Positions 24,601 through 37,676 of a DNA stretch of 64,000 nt are shown here, one piece after another. Every line of letters begins with the position of its first letter. Position 1 is the first letter of the stretch. Position numbers and translations under genes: made by a program. Below the pieces are notes generated by a model that did no database searches, was not told where the DNA came from, and saw nothing but the letters and a program-made list of their open reading frames with translations. The stretch comes from Isoetes taiwanensis (lineage: Eukaryota > Streptophyta > Lycopodiopsida > Isoetales > Isoetaceae): the NCBI GenBank assembly GCA_021234155.1, contig JAJEKV010000061.1:5636653-5700652 (forward strand), read 5' to 3'.

Positions 24601-26860
24601 TGGAACATTATAAGAGCTATCGTTGATGGTATTCAATGATTGGCCTCATCTTAAATTTTTGCAACATGCATAGTTGCGCAGATAACATCATTGGTTTGCC
24701 AACAAGGCAGCAATGAAATGCTTAAATGATGTATGGGAGGCGCAAATTGGCATTACCACACTAACATTCTTGACTAATTGGCAGCTGATGATAGCATAAA
24801 CATCAACTACATGGATCATTGGCTGGTGAGAAATAAAATGGAGTCCTAACCTCACTGCAACTAGCAAGAAATGGCTTATCTACAGCCAAGATGGACGGCA
24901 TCTGGTCAAATTTCATTGTCCCAGTAAGTATATAACACACTAATAAATTTGACTTGCAAAAATAAGAGATAAGTTTTTGGACAAATCTAACTCAATTGCT
25001 TTTCACTTTGTTGCCTATGCGTTTGCAACTGGACATGGACATGCCAAAGATGGCTTCCTCACTTTGGTCATTTCAATCCAAAGAAAATGTTGCAGATATG
25101 GTGCTCAAGAAGATGGAAGAACATGAGGCAATGGTAGGGCATAATCTACATGAGATTGGGCAAAATAATCCACATGGAGATTGTTTCTTTGCACATAGAT
25201 GAGATGAAGATATATTGCAAATAAAAAATTTAAGAAAGAACAAACTGCGTTTACAGTTTTGTTGATGTCAACATTTAAGTTTTCCTTCGAGCACTTTGTG
25301 CATTCTGAATTCGACGCTTGCAGCCTTGAGTCTAATCCCCTCAAGTGCTATTGTTCACTTCCACTGAGTTCTGAATGAGGCAGCGGACCTCAAAATGCCA
25401 TTGTCTGATGGTGGAATCGTCACATCCATCTACAACGCCATGCCTAAGTTTGGAGTGGAGAGATGGTCCTTCTCAAGGGAGTCTGATTTTGTATGGCTTG
25501 ATATGCTCTAAGATCTTTATAGAATAGTATTTTTTGAAACATAATGAAGGCATGTTGCTCTTATTTTTTGTTATATGCAGACAGGTCAAAGGCTCCATCC
25601 CAGATGACATGGTTTGCAATGGCATGTGGGGCTTTTGTCATGTTTCTTGAAATAGGTAGGTTGATGCTAATTATCTGTTATGCATTATAACCCATAACAT
25701 TTTCTATTCAACTATTGGTAATAGGTCTAATATTTACCTTTGGTGTTGTAGCTTCCAGAAATAGGTTCTTGGGGCTTTGTTGCATGTTCCATGATTTCTA
25801 TACAACAAATAAGCCGAGATTTAAGTACTACAAATTGTTTGAGGTGTGCGAAATACCACAAGTGCATGGAGCCATGGACCATGCAAGGTAAGGTTTTTGG
25901 TATGTGTACTTGCTCTGAATCCCATGAGAAATATGGTAGGCAAGCCACTTTGTTTGCTTCAGTTGCAAAATCACAGTTTTGTTTGGTAGGGTTTAAACTA
26001 AACAAATTTACTTTCTCTAGATTTATGTGTTTTTGGTCTTACACAAAAGCGATAAGGCTTGACTTTTAGTTGATTTCCTCCACCATGTTGCTTAGCGGTA
26101 GAGAAATGATGAAGCGACCATGCAAGGTAATCAAAAACTTCTTTCTGTTCTTTCTTTTACTCATACTCCTTTGAATGGACACATCTAGAATTTTGCTATG
26201 GCTTTCCCCTTTCTTTACATATTCCATTGCATGAACAAGCTACTGATTTTGCTAGAACTTTCGTGCTTCATTCTTCTTCTATTTTTTGACCAATGTGATT
26301 ACTGATTGTGCTTCCTTTTGTTTTTTGTCCAGTGGCATTATTGTATCAGCATCACATGCTTCCTTCATATGCTGTCAAAAGCCTTATTGGATCGCTCCTT
26401 TTTTATCATTTGGTAGTACAGTCTCTAGCATTCAATGCGCCTTTATCCTTTGATTTCTCATCTTTGTCATTGTTCTGCACTGCACTTAAGCAAGTCGTCT
26501 TCCATCTGTATTTTATCATTTCAAACTTATGATCTTAATTCATGTTAATTCGTCAAGATGGTGTTCAGTGATGAACCAGACCCTATAAAGAGTTGTAATA
26601 AAGAAAGGTAGGGTTATAATGGGACAATGTTGATGGTTCAAATCCATCAAGGAATCTTTACCATCCTTTTGAGTTGGCACTTTGCTGCTCCGCATGGAGA
26701 AGGTTATTATTTACTGGAATTAGTATATTGCTTTGAGAGTTCCAAGCTAATAAGTACATCCTTAGCAAGATGGCTGCCGTAGCTATGAAAAAACATAGAA
26801 GTGCAAACCATTGTTATTTGTCCAATGATATCAAAGATACGTTCTTTTCTTTATAACAAC
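18691..26860. other. Intergenic, no supportable gene; small tandem duplications
   Basis: No recognisable protein was found on either strand apart from the remnant at 19.35 kb. Duplications seen: period about 54 bp at 20,987-21,095 (AAGCTTCGTCAAGTT repeated), period about 40 bp near 22,145-22,210 (AAAGACATGCATT repeated), and a duplicated TAGTCAAGCA-ATGGATGC block at 23,085-23,185. A short CAT run near 20,551 produces a meaningless histidine run. Confidence 0.5.
19353..19800 (-). mobile_element. LTR-retrotransposon remnant with PBS
   Basis: TGGTATTAGAGCC on the minus strand (19353-19365) matches the same PBS type as the complete element. To its right, where a 5' LTR would lie, two related blocks (about 19,455-19,567 and 19,668-19,768) share the CTAAATCCA(C/T)A(A/G)GG, GGCTAAC(T/C)AACACACCAAA and CTTTAT(T/C)CCATACCCCACA words. 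No coding text is attached. Confidence 0.4.
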
Positions 26861-26868
26861 TATTGCCA

Positions 26869-27684
26869 CATGCATTTGTAACTATGCCACATGTCTAACT
26901 CGGCCTAAGGCAGTCATTACATTCATGGAATAAAATAACGGCTAAGGTTAGCCAAATGGCTATTTTGTAGCAGTTTTGTCAAGAAAAATGGCTAAAGTAA
27001 ATGGAAAAAATGCCCAAAAAAAAGAAAAATTTAGCCCAATTTTTTTGCCGCCCAAGTGAGTTTTTAGGTTGAATAGCCAAACCTTTACCTTCACACATAT
27101 TCATTAGGACGTCGATTAGCTAAACCTAAGATAGAGTGGGCTTGGAAAAATGGATAGATTAGCCCGAAATTCAACACCAATATATGTACTAACTTTAAGA
27201 AATTTCAAATAGGGTTTATATTTTTCTTTTTTTTCCACTTTCTTTCTTGTTCCAAGTACAAAGTTGAAGCATTAGAGGAAAAGGAACAATGTAGTCCCCT
27301 TTTTTTTAGGTTTTTGAACATGTTCAACATGTATGTTTGTGTCTTGATTTATGTATTTACAATAAATTCAATGTCTTTGCCAAAATGCTTGGATTATTTT
27401 AAATTACTATAGCGTGATGGCTAATATTTGCCTTTCCATTTTGTGAAAGTTTAGCCAAAAGCAAGAAATTGTGATGGAGAAAAACCATTTAGTTTAGCCA
27501 AGTATTAGAAACTTCTAGCCCCAATTTGAAGATAGTTTAGCTAAACCTATTTTGGCTACACAAAAATATAGGAGTAGTAATTTATTCCATGATTACATTT
27601 CGAAATAGCTACTTCAACATGCATTTGCAACTATGCCACATGTCTAACTTTGCCTACCATAGTCATTACATTCGGGGAAAATAA
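26869..27684. mobile_element. Possible TIR element with flanking direct repeats
   Basis: Inverted arms TCATGGAATAAAATAAC (near 26,925) and GTAATTTATTCCATGA (near 27,575) share the exact 12-mer TCATGGAATAAA and its complement. A block of about 67 bp (ACTATGCCACATGTCTAACT and flanks) occurs in direct orientation on both sides, at about 26,870-26,936 and 27,618-27,684. No transposase is inside, so it would be a non-autonomous element of about 680 bp. Ends are not firmly defined. Confidence 0.35.
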
Positions 27685-28740
27685 ATTTTGCAGGACATTG
27701 AAATTGAGTTCTTTCACTAGAAATTGTGTCGTTACATCTCATTGAAAGATTGGATTATTTAGAGTTAAGTAGTTTTACTAAAAATCCAAATTTATATGCA
27801 GTAGCAACGACATGTTAACATCTTTCTTTCAACAAGTTGCACATCTTGAAATGCCAATGCAAGTACTAATCATAGTTTTGCAAATGCGAAATGATATTTA
27901 AAATGGTGGGCAGTACACACTGGGCAATTCAAAATGTCTTTACATGAACGTGTGCCGAATGTTGTTGCGCATAAATTGAGTTGTGCTCATTTAGCTGTCC
28001 ATTGATGCAAGTTATTAGCTTGAGTCACCAATATTTAAATGACGGCTTAATAGAACAGCACATATACTATTGAATATTTTGGACACAACCTTAAACCAAT
28101 ACTCTAAATGATATGCACGCCGCCTGCCCATTCTTTTCCACCCTAACTATAAATCAGTGGGAATAATGGAAAGCATAATGCCCGGCTTCCCTAAACAGTA
28201 AACCCCTTCACACTTTGCACTCCATTCACAAAGCATTGCAAGCGCAACACAAGTTTGCGCTTTTAATTGGCAATAAGAACCAAACCTATATGAGGTACAA
28301 TCGATTCTTGACTAAGTAGAACTAGACGAGCGCCCTAAAATTTAATAGTTTTTCCTTTGTTCTTAACTTATAAATGCTCATAAACTCTAGAAAATGAACT
28401 ATGTAGTGCCAAAATACTCATCCAATCTCTAGACTTAATTTCCATTTGCAAAAGAGCAATGCCATCTCCTCCTAATTTTTAGAGCCATAGGAGAAAATGG
28501 AAGATTTAATGGCGTTGAAAGTAGGCCACTTAGATTTAGATTTAGATTTAGGTTTAAATGATGTAGAAATGAGAGGATGGCTAGACACATTAAAATAAAG
28601 ACCTAGAATAAAGATGTTAGAAGGCATAACATGGTCTGGCAAAGCAATTGAAAGCCTATCAATGCACATTCAAATTGCCATTGCCGGATGAAAACCAAAC
28701 ACACTAATTCAATCTGTTCCCAATGCTATTATATTTGAGA
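27685..28740. other. Intergenic, nothing recognised
   Basis: No coding, RNA or clear repeat signal was recognised in this stretch. Confidence 0.45.
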
Positions 28741-28753
28741 TGGTATCAGAGCC
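28741..28753 (+). other. PBS-like site, perfect initiator-Met match
   Basis: TGGTATCAGAGCC is an exact match to the common plant retrotransposon PBS on the plus strand. The text to its left does not end in a clear CA LTR terminus and the downstream 500 bp shows no gag. It may be a decayed or non-autonomous LTR element. Confidence 0.4.
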
Positions 28754-31740
28754 GATGGAAAAATTTTAAAACTAGCTATTGCTCAAGCGTTTAAAGCTGA
28801 AGGTTATCTTGATGGAGCCCATAATGGACAGTTGATGTAGAAACAAAGATCTATATACAAGCCAGACATGTCTGTATTGGAGAAAACATCACAAAAAAGA
28901 GTCTGGAGAATCGATTGACCAAGCATTTGCAGAAACAGCTGTTGGAGAAAACACTATGGATGGGGTCGTGGAAAAACTTTATGCTACTGCCCAACAGAGA
29001 AGATTTCTAAAAGATGTCACTGCCCAAGATCATAGAATAATCATAGAAGAAATTGGGGTTTTGAAGATGGGACCACATAAGCGATGTGTATATGCCAGCA
29101 GTGGGTTAAATCGGTGAGGGGAGATTCAGACAAAGTTGCACACGGAAAAGGGGCAATTCCAGAAGCACTTGGAACTTTGGATAATTAAGGAAAAAACATC
29201 TACAAATTTTAGTTTAAGGGGATTGAATGGAGTCGCAAAGACTCAGATTAAGGCCAAGATTGAAGAATTCTCCATGGAAACCTTGGTTAAAGAAGAGAAA
29301 ATCTTAATGTTGTTGATTTTGAAGAGGCGTATTGCAAGAATATTTACAATCTTTTTATTGTTTGTTGCAAGGATACAAAGGTTCAATCCCCATAACATAA
29401 GCTCCAGATACAATAGGTTCAATTCCCATAACATTTTTTGTAGTGTAATATACGTCATTATGTAATACACGTCATTTCATTTTATACTTCGAGGGCCTAC
29501 AAATTTTTCCCTATAACATGAAACCCCCATTTGGTTGGGTGCATATTCATATAAGAGGTGATGTAGGGCAGCGAGAGCCCCTTTTCTCTTCACCCTTCAC
29601 CCTCAATTGTATAATACAAGTAAGAAAACAACACCATTTAGTATATGGTATTCAAACATCAGTATATAGTATTCAAACATTATAGTATTGTGCAAACTTC
29701 ACCATACGATATACTCTAGCTTATGGAAGCATCCCACAAAGCAGGATTACTATACAGTCCAAAATGTGGCATAACTCATAAATATGGCCATTCAACAACT
29801 CTCGATGCCCAAAGTCACCCCTATATGCACCCAAAAAAAAAGAAGGTTTCAAGGGAATTTAATTAAAAGTATAAGATGTATATAGTTGTATCATGCCACA
29901 TTGTGGCTTATATTTTTCAGTGGTTTGATAATTTGTATTTTCAATGCTTTGAATGGTTTTTTGTTAAGACAGCAGGTGTGATTTCTGGCATAATGTCGGT
30001 GAGGAGATATATATAAAGCCAAGGTCGAGCCACAAAAAGATATAGCGAAAAAGGCAAGCTTATGTATATGGCAGTACCAGCTGATCAAACCGATTGATCT
30101 AGTTGCAGATGAGTGAAGATCAATCGGATTTGTTATTAATCAGATTTGGACTACAAAGTTTGCAGTAACAGATATGCCATGTGATGTATTGTATTTGATG
30201 TCAGGATTTGCCAGTAGAGTTGAGCTCGGTTCTAGTTGCAGCTGTGATTGCGTTTGTGATTGCTGTACTCTGATCTTTAGGATCAGTTGCAAATAGATGC
30301 AGATAGACGAAATTCTCAGCTCTGCCCTTTTGTTGCTCTGGCTTTTCTAGCCAGATTCTATGACAGACAATGGCGAATCACCTTGAATCTCATGCCCTGA
30401 CTTTTTCTAGTTGGGATTCTATCAAGACAGCGAATCGCTGGTAAAGCATTTTCTTGTTGGCTATGGAGATTTTTGATCTGTAAGTTCTAGTTGGCTGTAA
30501 ACATAAAACTTCAATATAATGGTCTAGTTTGTACAATTTACTAGTGAACAAATGTATATTTTATCAGTGAGCTTATTACTGCTAAGGTTTTTCCCTTCAA
30601 GGTTTTTTTCCCTTGACGGTCCTTTGGCGCATGTGTATTTTAGTCCTTGCCAATAATAGGTTTGCTGTGTTCTTTATTTGAGTCCCACAGGTTTTTCGAT
30701 TTTTATGGACGATAAATCTCAATTCAATACAATTCAATTTAATTCCGATTCATCACTCTCAATACATTCAATTATACCATTGGAGCGGAATGAAATTACA
30801 TCAATGGAACCTTTGCAATTCAATTCTGATTCACCACTCTCACTAGATTCAATTATACCATTGGAGCGGAATGAAATTACATCAATGGAACCTTTGCACA
30901 TTCTGGTGCTTATATTTTTTAAGATGGTACTCAAACCTTTAGAATTTCTCCATAATCTACATTTAATACTTAATACCCTAGGCTCTAACTTTTTCTCCAT
31001 GGCTCACGTGGAGGTTTACATGGCCCATGTGAAGAGCCAAAATGGCACATTTATGGAAAACCAATAGCGCAAATAGGGTTTTGTTTGGCGCAGCTAAATT
31101 TTGAGAATGCATAGGTAGTCCTTGCTTAGGGTTAGGCTCACTCCAAGACAGTTTATGACGGTGCCCTCAATGATTTTGACGCGTACTCCAGTTGCTTGCA
31201 CGAAGACCTATGTGGCACAGATTCTGACCTCTGTTTTGCATGAAGTTTTATGGTTTTGGAGAGGAGATTTGTTAAGTAAGGATTTTTCCCTTCTTTTACA
31301 TGGATGCAAGCTTTTTGGGGCCCTCTCATGCATCCGTTCAAATTCTAGACTTCCTTTGGCGCCTTTCATTTGCAAAGAAGGGAGGGTTTCATTGGATACC
31401 AAGGCATGATTGCACTCTCTCTTGGCACTAATTCTGGAACTTCGGGTCTGAATTCTTCCTCTAATTTTGCAATTAAAAGGTAAGCATCTCATTTCTAAAA
31501 TTCCTCATTATATCAGGCTTTGTGCTCATCCAGTTATTTGCTTTTATAAGGTGCTCTTTTTTTCATCCTTCTCATCCATTCCACTATCCCTGATCTTGCA
31601 ATGCCGCTAATGAGGAGGGATATATCCATTTCTGCTCCACCAGCTCCACCTTCCAAGCCCCAAAGAGAGAACTATAAGGCCAAGAATTCCGTGTTTTGTG
31701 CCTAACTTGAAAGTAAATCGTTGGAAAGGAGGAGTCAATT
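28754..31740. other. Intergenic; short tandem repeats
   Basis: No supportable gene. A duplication of about 39 bp at 29,370-29,440 contains the B-box-like word GGTTCAAT(C/T)CCC twice. A separate 81-bp duplication at 30,733-30,900 is listed on its own. Confidence 0.45.
30733..30900. repeat. 81-bp tandem duplication
   Basis: Two units share ATTATACCATTGGAGCGGAA and the following GAAATTACATCAATGGAACC; the GGAGCGG word recurs 81 bp apart. Because 81 is a multiple of three, an open frame across both units repeats a 27-residue block, but no protein family is recognised, so coding status is unproven. Confidence 0.7.
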
Positions 31741-31746
31741 AGGATT

Positions 31747-32296
31747 ATGACTAGAGGTATTTGGTCCATGGAAGCTCTAAATCAGGCCATAGAGTCAATA
31801 GAAGATGGCCTCTTTAGTATTATGAGAGCATCATTTATGGAATTTTATTGACCACTCTTAGGAGATGGTTAAATAGACAGACAAAAAATAACTTTAGTGC
31901 TAAACCCAAGTGTTTTGGTGTCTGGAAATGGCACAACAAGGTCATGGTCTTACCTTAGACAATGGGCAAACTAAAATGTGTGAAAGGGTGGTTGAAATGT
32001 GTATGATTAGGCAAACATGCTTCAAAGATGGTTTACCTGGAAAGAAATGGTGGAGAAAATTCAAAGAAAGGCATCCAGATTTGAGGCTTAGATCTGCTAT
32101 ATGCGTTGAGATCCAAAGAATTAAGGCAATAACTAATGAGAACCTTGATAATTTCTACTCTACTCTCTCTGACCTATAAGCAACCTTGCAGCTGGAACCT
32201 AGCAGAATTTGGAATAGTGATGAGTCTGGTGTACAAGCTGGACTTAGGTCTGGTATGAGGATCTTAGTAAAAAAAAGGCACATGAAATGTATATGA
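31747..32296 (+). pseudogene. Pogo/Tigger-like transposase fragment
   Basis: The central frame (31,910-32,179) has GLPGKKWWRKFKERHPDLRL followed by RSA, the CENP-B/Tc5-type DNA-binding helix-turn-helix. After an in-frame TAA (32,177-32,179) the same frame continues with RIWNSDESGVQAG, the start of the DDE catalytic domain with its first aspartate. Upstream pieces in other frames (MTRGIWSMEALNQAIESIED, then LTTLRRWLNRQ) fit the N-terminal psq-type HTH of pogo transposases. The gene is broken by at least two frameshifts and the stop, and is cut off near 32,328 where the pyrimidine-rich repeat begins. TIRs were not found. Confidence 0.78.
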
Positions 32297-32328
32297 GACC
32301 ATTCCTAAAAATAGAGAATGCCACGGTA

Positions 32329-35300
32329 CCGACATTCCTTGGATGGGGACGCCTTCAGCTTCTTTCCATTCTGCTCATTCCAGGCTCCACCTATCACCCA
32401 AAACCAGATTTCCTACGCTCTACCTTTCACCCCAAACCAGATTATTATGTGGATTGGTGTGTTTAATCTAATCGTTTGATTGGGTTACATGGTACGGTGG
32501 TGGCTGTGGCTTAGTCCTTTGCTGTGCACAGATGGTTTTGGGCTCTCCAACAGATGGTCGTTCGTTTTCAAGATCTATCCTCACCGGTGAGTGTCACCTT
32601 CTCTATTTTCCGTTTTGTTTTGGTTGCAATAGGTCTTGATGGTTTGGGGTCGCTTTGTGATTCTTCATAGATTTTCTTCCTTCGTTTCCCTCTTCTTTTC
32701 GCCCCTTCTTTTGCATCGCGTCCTGATCCTGGCTACTTCTGCTCATACTGATTACTGTTTCGTTTGGATCGGTTGCTGTTTGCTTCCCCTATCTTGTTTT
32801 TTGCTTGCTAGTGTGTGCGATTTTGGGCTGTTTGCTCGGATCTGCCTTCTGTGACATGTTCTTGCCAGCGGACTAAGCTTCGGCCTTCCCTTTCAAGCAA
32901 ATCATATGGCTCTGGCTCCATTTTTTCTTGTATCTGCATGCTTTCTGAGTTTTCGATTCCCTCTTTATCATTTCCATTGTCCAACTTTCCTGAGTTTCGT
33001 GGCTTTCTTCCTGCCTCCATAGCCGGATCTCTGTAAATTTTGGGGTTGGGCGACTCTGTTGCTTGTGACTCCCTCATTCGAATCTAACCGCGATGTCCCT
33101 GGCCCTATCTCCAACTGTTCCTCCCTAGCCGAAGGCCTGCCACCGCCTCGGCCGCCACTGCCACGCCAAATTAGCTGTCACAAATATCTCTTGGGGGATA
33201 CTAGGGGGCGGTGCCCCTTGTCCTCTCTTAGCTTGGGGATACCAAGTCCCTGTGGCCCCTTCTTTTGCTTTGAAGGTTTGTTATTTTCTCCAGGTTTGCC
33301 GTGTTTTTTGGTTTCGTATTCTCGAATTGGTTCCCTTGTTCTTTTACTCTTCTAGTGTTTGCTCATGTTCTCCATGCTTATCCATGTTCTTTGCTTCTCC
33401 GAGCGGTTTTTGCATTTTTTCACGTAGCTATATTCAAGCATCACAGGTACTCATGCATCTAGAGCACTATAAGTTTTTTCGTTTTGATATACTTTGCTTT
33501 TCTTTATGAGGTTTGTGGATCATTTAATTCTTGCATTCTGGTCATTCCCTTCATGCCGAGTTTTGCGCCTAACTGTGGAAGGTTTAAAATACCTCATGAG
33601 GGATTCAGATAAGAAATTCCTTCTGGTTTCTTCTTGTTTGGGAGCTAAGATTAGGAACAGATTGCAGTAGTAGTGGTGCCGGCCAAGATCTCCTTAATCT
33701 TTCGGGGACACCGATCTCGGTATCCTGATTTCAAGTTAATATAAGTTGTTTGATGATTTTTTACTAATGATTTGGTCTTAGTACAGTGGCTAGGTTGCGC
33801 AATTTCAACCTCTGATTGCGGGTGCTGGCTCTCTCCAATTGCCGAGTTTCTGATTTAATATTGCGCATTGCATATTTTTTGTTCCTTGTAAAATATGCAT
33901 ATGCAGGCTTAACTTCCTCGAGCGTTCACTGTTAATATTGCACATGTTATGCTCCGTGTTAGAGATGCATATGCATGATAACATTTTTTATCCCAAATTT
34001 TCATGCTTTAGGCTTCTTGTAAGATTTGCATATGCATGCTCTCTTTCTACTTGCTCTGAGGGTGTAGATAATTCGGGTTATTTAATCTTTTTCGTATGCG
34101 TAGTGACATCCTAGATGCCCTTCTCTAGGTGAGTACAAGCTCTTGCGGATTTTTGCTTCATGAATCTTTGTTTCCTTTCTTACCTATGTCATTGAGAAGT
34201 TGTTTAGGACAATATGTGATTATGTTAGGTAGTACTATAGTTCCACGTTTCTAACAAATTAACATGGGGCGAATATTGTAGAGGTGTAAATTATTTTTGA
34301 TAGCTCTTTTCTGTGAAATGATGAAATGCTTGAGTTTTTTACATCCAACCCAGTTCTCTCCAATTTCTAATTTTTAAGGTGCCAGTATGCCCCATGGGGC
34401 AACTTTCAACTTAATTGTGTCTAGCTTTGTGTCACCCTATGAATGTTTTTCTCCCCTTGTTCCATGATTCTCGACTTACTTATTTGCCTGCTTGCTTAGA
34501 GCAGGTATGTTTATTTTCCATTCTAGGCCATGTTGCATGTGTAAGGAGTGATTGCAATTCATATGGTTGTTTATGAAGTTGCTTAAAAGGTTGTTAATAA
34601 GTAGTCGTGTTACTGCCTCAATTTTGTTTTGGAGACATGTTATAACAACTGTGGTGCTACACATAAGGGTGAACCTTGCACCTTATCCATCACCGACATA
34701 TCCTCACTCCGTTGTTTCTAGGATTATCTATCATGCGCCATTACTAATCCATTGGTCTTCTTGCATTCGAAGGTCCATTTGAGTTGCTTCCGCCAGGAGA
34801 CATATGCCTAGAGGTCCTAGAAAGCGCATACACACGGCCAGGGGATTTCCAGGAGGTATTTTTGCATTTTGTATTGACTCTTATGGTTCCATTGTGAGAA
34901 AGCCATGACATTTTACTCGTTCGTACATGGATGATTTTCTTTTCTCAATAAGGTTGGGCAAATATTATGTTTAGCATATGGCACATTGGGCTCATTTTTT
35001 CCAGTTCTACATCATTTGGTATTCCTTGTGTTCTATGTTTCTAGTTCTACAAGCCTACTTCCTGGAGTGCTAGATTGCTCGATTATCTCAAAATAGCCAT
35101 TCTGGTGGTAAATTTGCACATTCTCGAGTTGTTTGTGACAAGTGGTAAATTTGCACGTTCTCAAGTTGTTTGTGGTTTGGTAGCGTCTGGTATCTTGCAT
35201 AGATATTACATTTGTTAGGGATATTAGTGACCTTATTTTGCAGGCTATGTTGTCCATATTTATTCTTTGCTATTTTGTGTTTGACGAATTTTATTCGTTC

Positions 35301-37575
35301 CTAGGTGTTTGTTTCCGTTTTGGTATTCCTAGTGCTTGCACTACTCCAATTTGTCGTATGAATTTCATTATCTCTTATTTTTCTAGTTTCTTTATGCATA
35401 TTTACTCCATGGCTCCATGATTTTCTGTCCAAGCCTCTGGTGTTGTTGCCCGACTTTATTATCTTTGGTCATGAGGTTTTTTCCAAGTTGTATTGCTCTT
35501 TGTTCCATTATGTTGTGATAGATTTCATTTTTTATAGATATACTTTTTTGTAGTGCATCTCTGTCTCATAGAGCATTAATCTATGCTTAGGTTGTTGCAT
35601 TGTAGATTTTGGTTCCTTACTTCTTCTCTAGTATCTTGACAGACGTATGCTTTTCCTGTTGTTTCTTGAATTTGTTGCCTATGTTGTTGCATTTTGTAAT
35701 GTTATTTTTTGTTCCTTTAATCCCATTTGCTCCAGAAGATTAGCTTGTTGTGCCATGGCTCCATCGCACCTTTACTTTAATTGGAGTTCTATCTTTTTCA
35801 GGTGCCCCTTGTGCTTACTTTCAAGTTGTTCAAATTTGGGTCCATTGTTGTTCTTCCTCATAAGTCTCGCTTGTTCTATGGTTAAGTTCCTTCTAGTGCT
35901 CCATTGGCTCCAATATGCTTCTTCAATGCTGTCAATCCTATAGATATGTTGGTCTTTCTGGCTGTGTTGTTCCTTTTAGGCGTAGTTTGGGCACTGGTCT
36001 TGTGATGTGGGCTCTTGAATGTTTTATTTATCATCTTCCGGCTTTTTGCTTTTTGACGGGTTGTTCCTACCCTTTAATACTTTGTCAAACTTATTCTTCT
36101 TGAAATGCGCTCTTTGCAGGTTTATTATTTCACTTTTTGTCTTTTTAAGTTTTCATATTGTCTTTGTTCTTCTGTTGTATAGTTCGATGTCATATAGTTT
36201 GTGCTCAAGCATGATTATTTTTTGCCTCACAATAGAGTTTAATAGGCAGAGCATGGTTATACTTTCATTTGCTAGCAAGATTGATATACGATTTGATCAG
36301 TCCTTTCGGATATGATATGAGTTAATTATGATAGCCCTCTAGTGGTTCCGAGGGTGCCATGTTTTTCTTGCTTTATTTCCGGTGATTCCCTTTTGTCCAA
36401 CTACCTTACTTCATGTTGGTTCATCTTTCATTGCTTGTCTAGTCTCATTGATCACATTAAACACTGCTCTGTCATTTCATTTGCTTCGTTACCATCCATC
36501 TATCCATCTTTCCATTTGGGTGGTTGGCATTACTGGCTTTGTTATTCTCGTATTCTCTTGTCGTTGTAATATTCGTTGAATTTGTCTGCGATGTTCTGAC
36601 TCATTATCCCATTACTACAACACCTTTCCTGCTCAGTTTGATATATTTTCTAGATTTGATCCGGTTCGTGTTTGTTAGTTAGTTTTAGAGTTTTTTAGTG
36701 CCTTTTAGTTCAATTTTATGTTTGTTTTGGTCTTAGTTCAATTTTTTGTAAGTTTGCTCTTTGTATTTTAGTGTCAGTTTCTCTTTTAGTTTTTTTAAGT
36801 TCATTTTTAGGCATTTTTTCTATGTATCCCTTTTGCTCCATATATTCATCAAGTTCCTTTTTAGTTCACTCTCCTTCATTTATTCTTTAACCTCTTAAAT
36901 CGCCTTGGTTCCTTTCTCTATTTATCTACTTGCTCCAGTTCTTTATTTGTCCTTTCAATTTAGTTTAACGTCTTGAAACGACTTGGCTCTTTTGCTCTTA
37001 TTTGTTTTGTCTGGCCCCTATAGTCAACTTGATCTTGGTTACCTTGTTCTTCTTTATCCCATTGATCGCATGTGCCTCTCGTCTCCCTTACTCATTTCAT
37101 TTCATTTGCTCCACATTTGTTTTGCCATCTATTCTATCTTCTACTTCTACCATTGGTCCCTTTTTTGGCCCCCCATTTTTCTCCAGTCGTTCTAACTTGC
37201 TCCATTCGTTTATTTTATTCCTCTATTTATCCATTTGCTCTAGATTCCTCTTTGTCCTCTCATTTCGGTTGCTCATTTTGCCTCTTCCATCATTTTAGTT
37301 CTTCTGTTCCTTATTTGTCCATCTCCTTCGTTTGTTTAGCTCTTCTCCTTATTTCCCTTGATGTTCATTTACCATATTCTTGCCTTTTGCTCTGTTTATC
37401 CTGATTTCTTCGCCAATTGTTCCTTTGTCTGATCCGTTCTAGTTGTCCTATTTTTTCCCTATTTTTCCTTTATTTCACTTTTGTCCCATTTTACCTAGTC
37501 AACATAGTTTGCTCATTCTAATTGAAGTAGATTCCTCTTCTATCGGCCAGTTGGTTGTATCATAGGACCCATCCT
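32329..37575 (+). repeat. Pyrimidine-rich 5-kb repeat, copy 1
   Basis: From the AGCTTCTTTCCATTCTGCTC word at 32,357 to GTCCATCTCC at 37,326 this segment is nearly identical to 39,245-44,197, differing by scattered substitutions and short indels. Its left end carries CCGACATTCCTTGGATGGGG (about 32,329), which recurs at 38,179. To the right of 37,326 it continues about 250 bp further as T-rich DNA until the GAATA repeat. The plus strand is strongly T/C-rich. Open frames across it give hydrophobic low-complexity products typical of such composition, so no gene is called. It may be the non-coding part of a retroelement. Confidence 0.8.
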
Positions 37576-37576
37576 A

Positions 37577-37676
37577 GGAATAGAATAGAATAGAATAGAA
37601 TAGAATAGAATAGAATAGAATAGAATAGAATAGAATAGAATAGAATAGAATAGAATAGAATAGAATAGAATAGAAT
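37577..37676. repeat. (GAATA)n microsatellite, about 20 units
   Basis: About 100 bp of uninterrupted pentamer. The same pentamer followed by a T-run and the ATCGTCCA or ACGTCCA word also occurs at 45,450 and 47,165, so it is best read as the (TATTC)n tail of a minus-strand LINE, here greatly expanded. Confidence 0.9.

Noticed and set aside
35238-37404. Plus-strand open frames with hydrophobic, membrane-like products, mirrored at 42,118-44,206
   Set aside because: They follow from T/C-rich composition of the duplicated 5-kb repeat, occur in several frames and show no domain.
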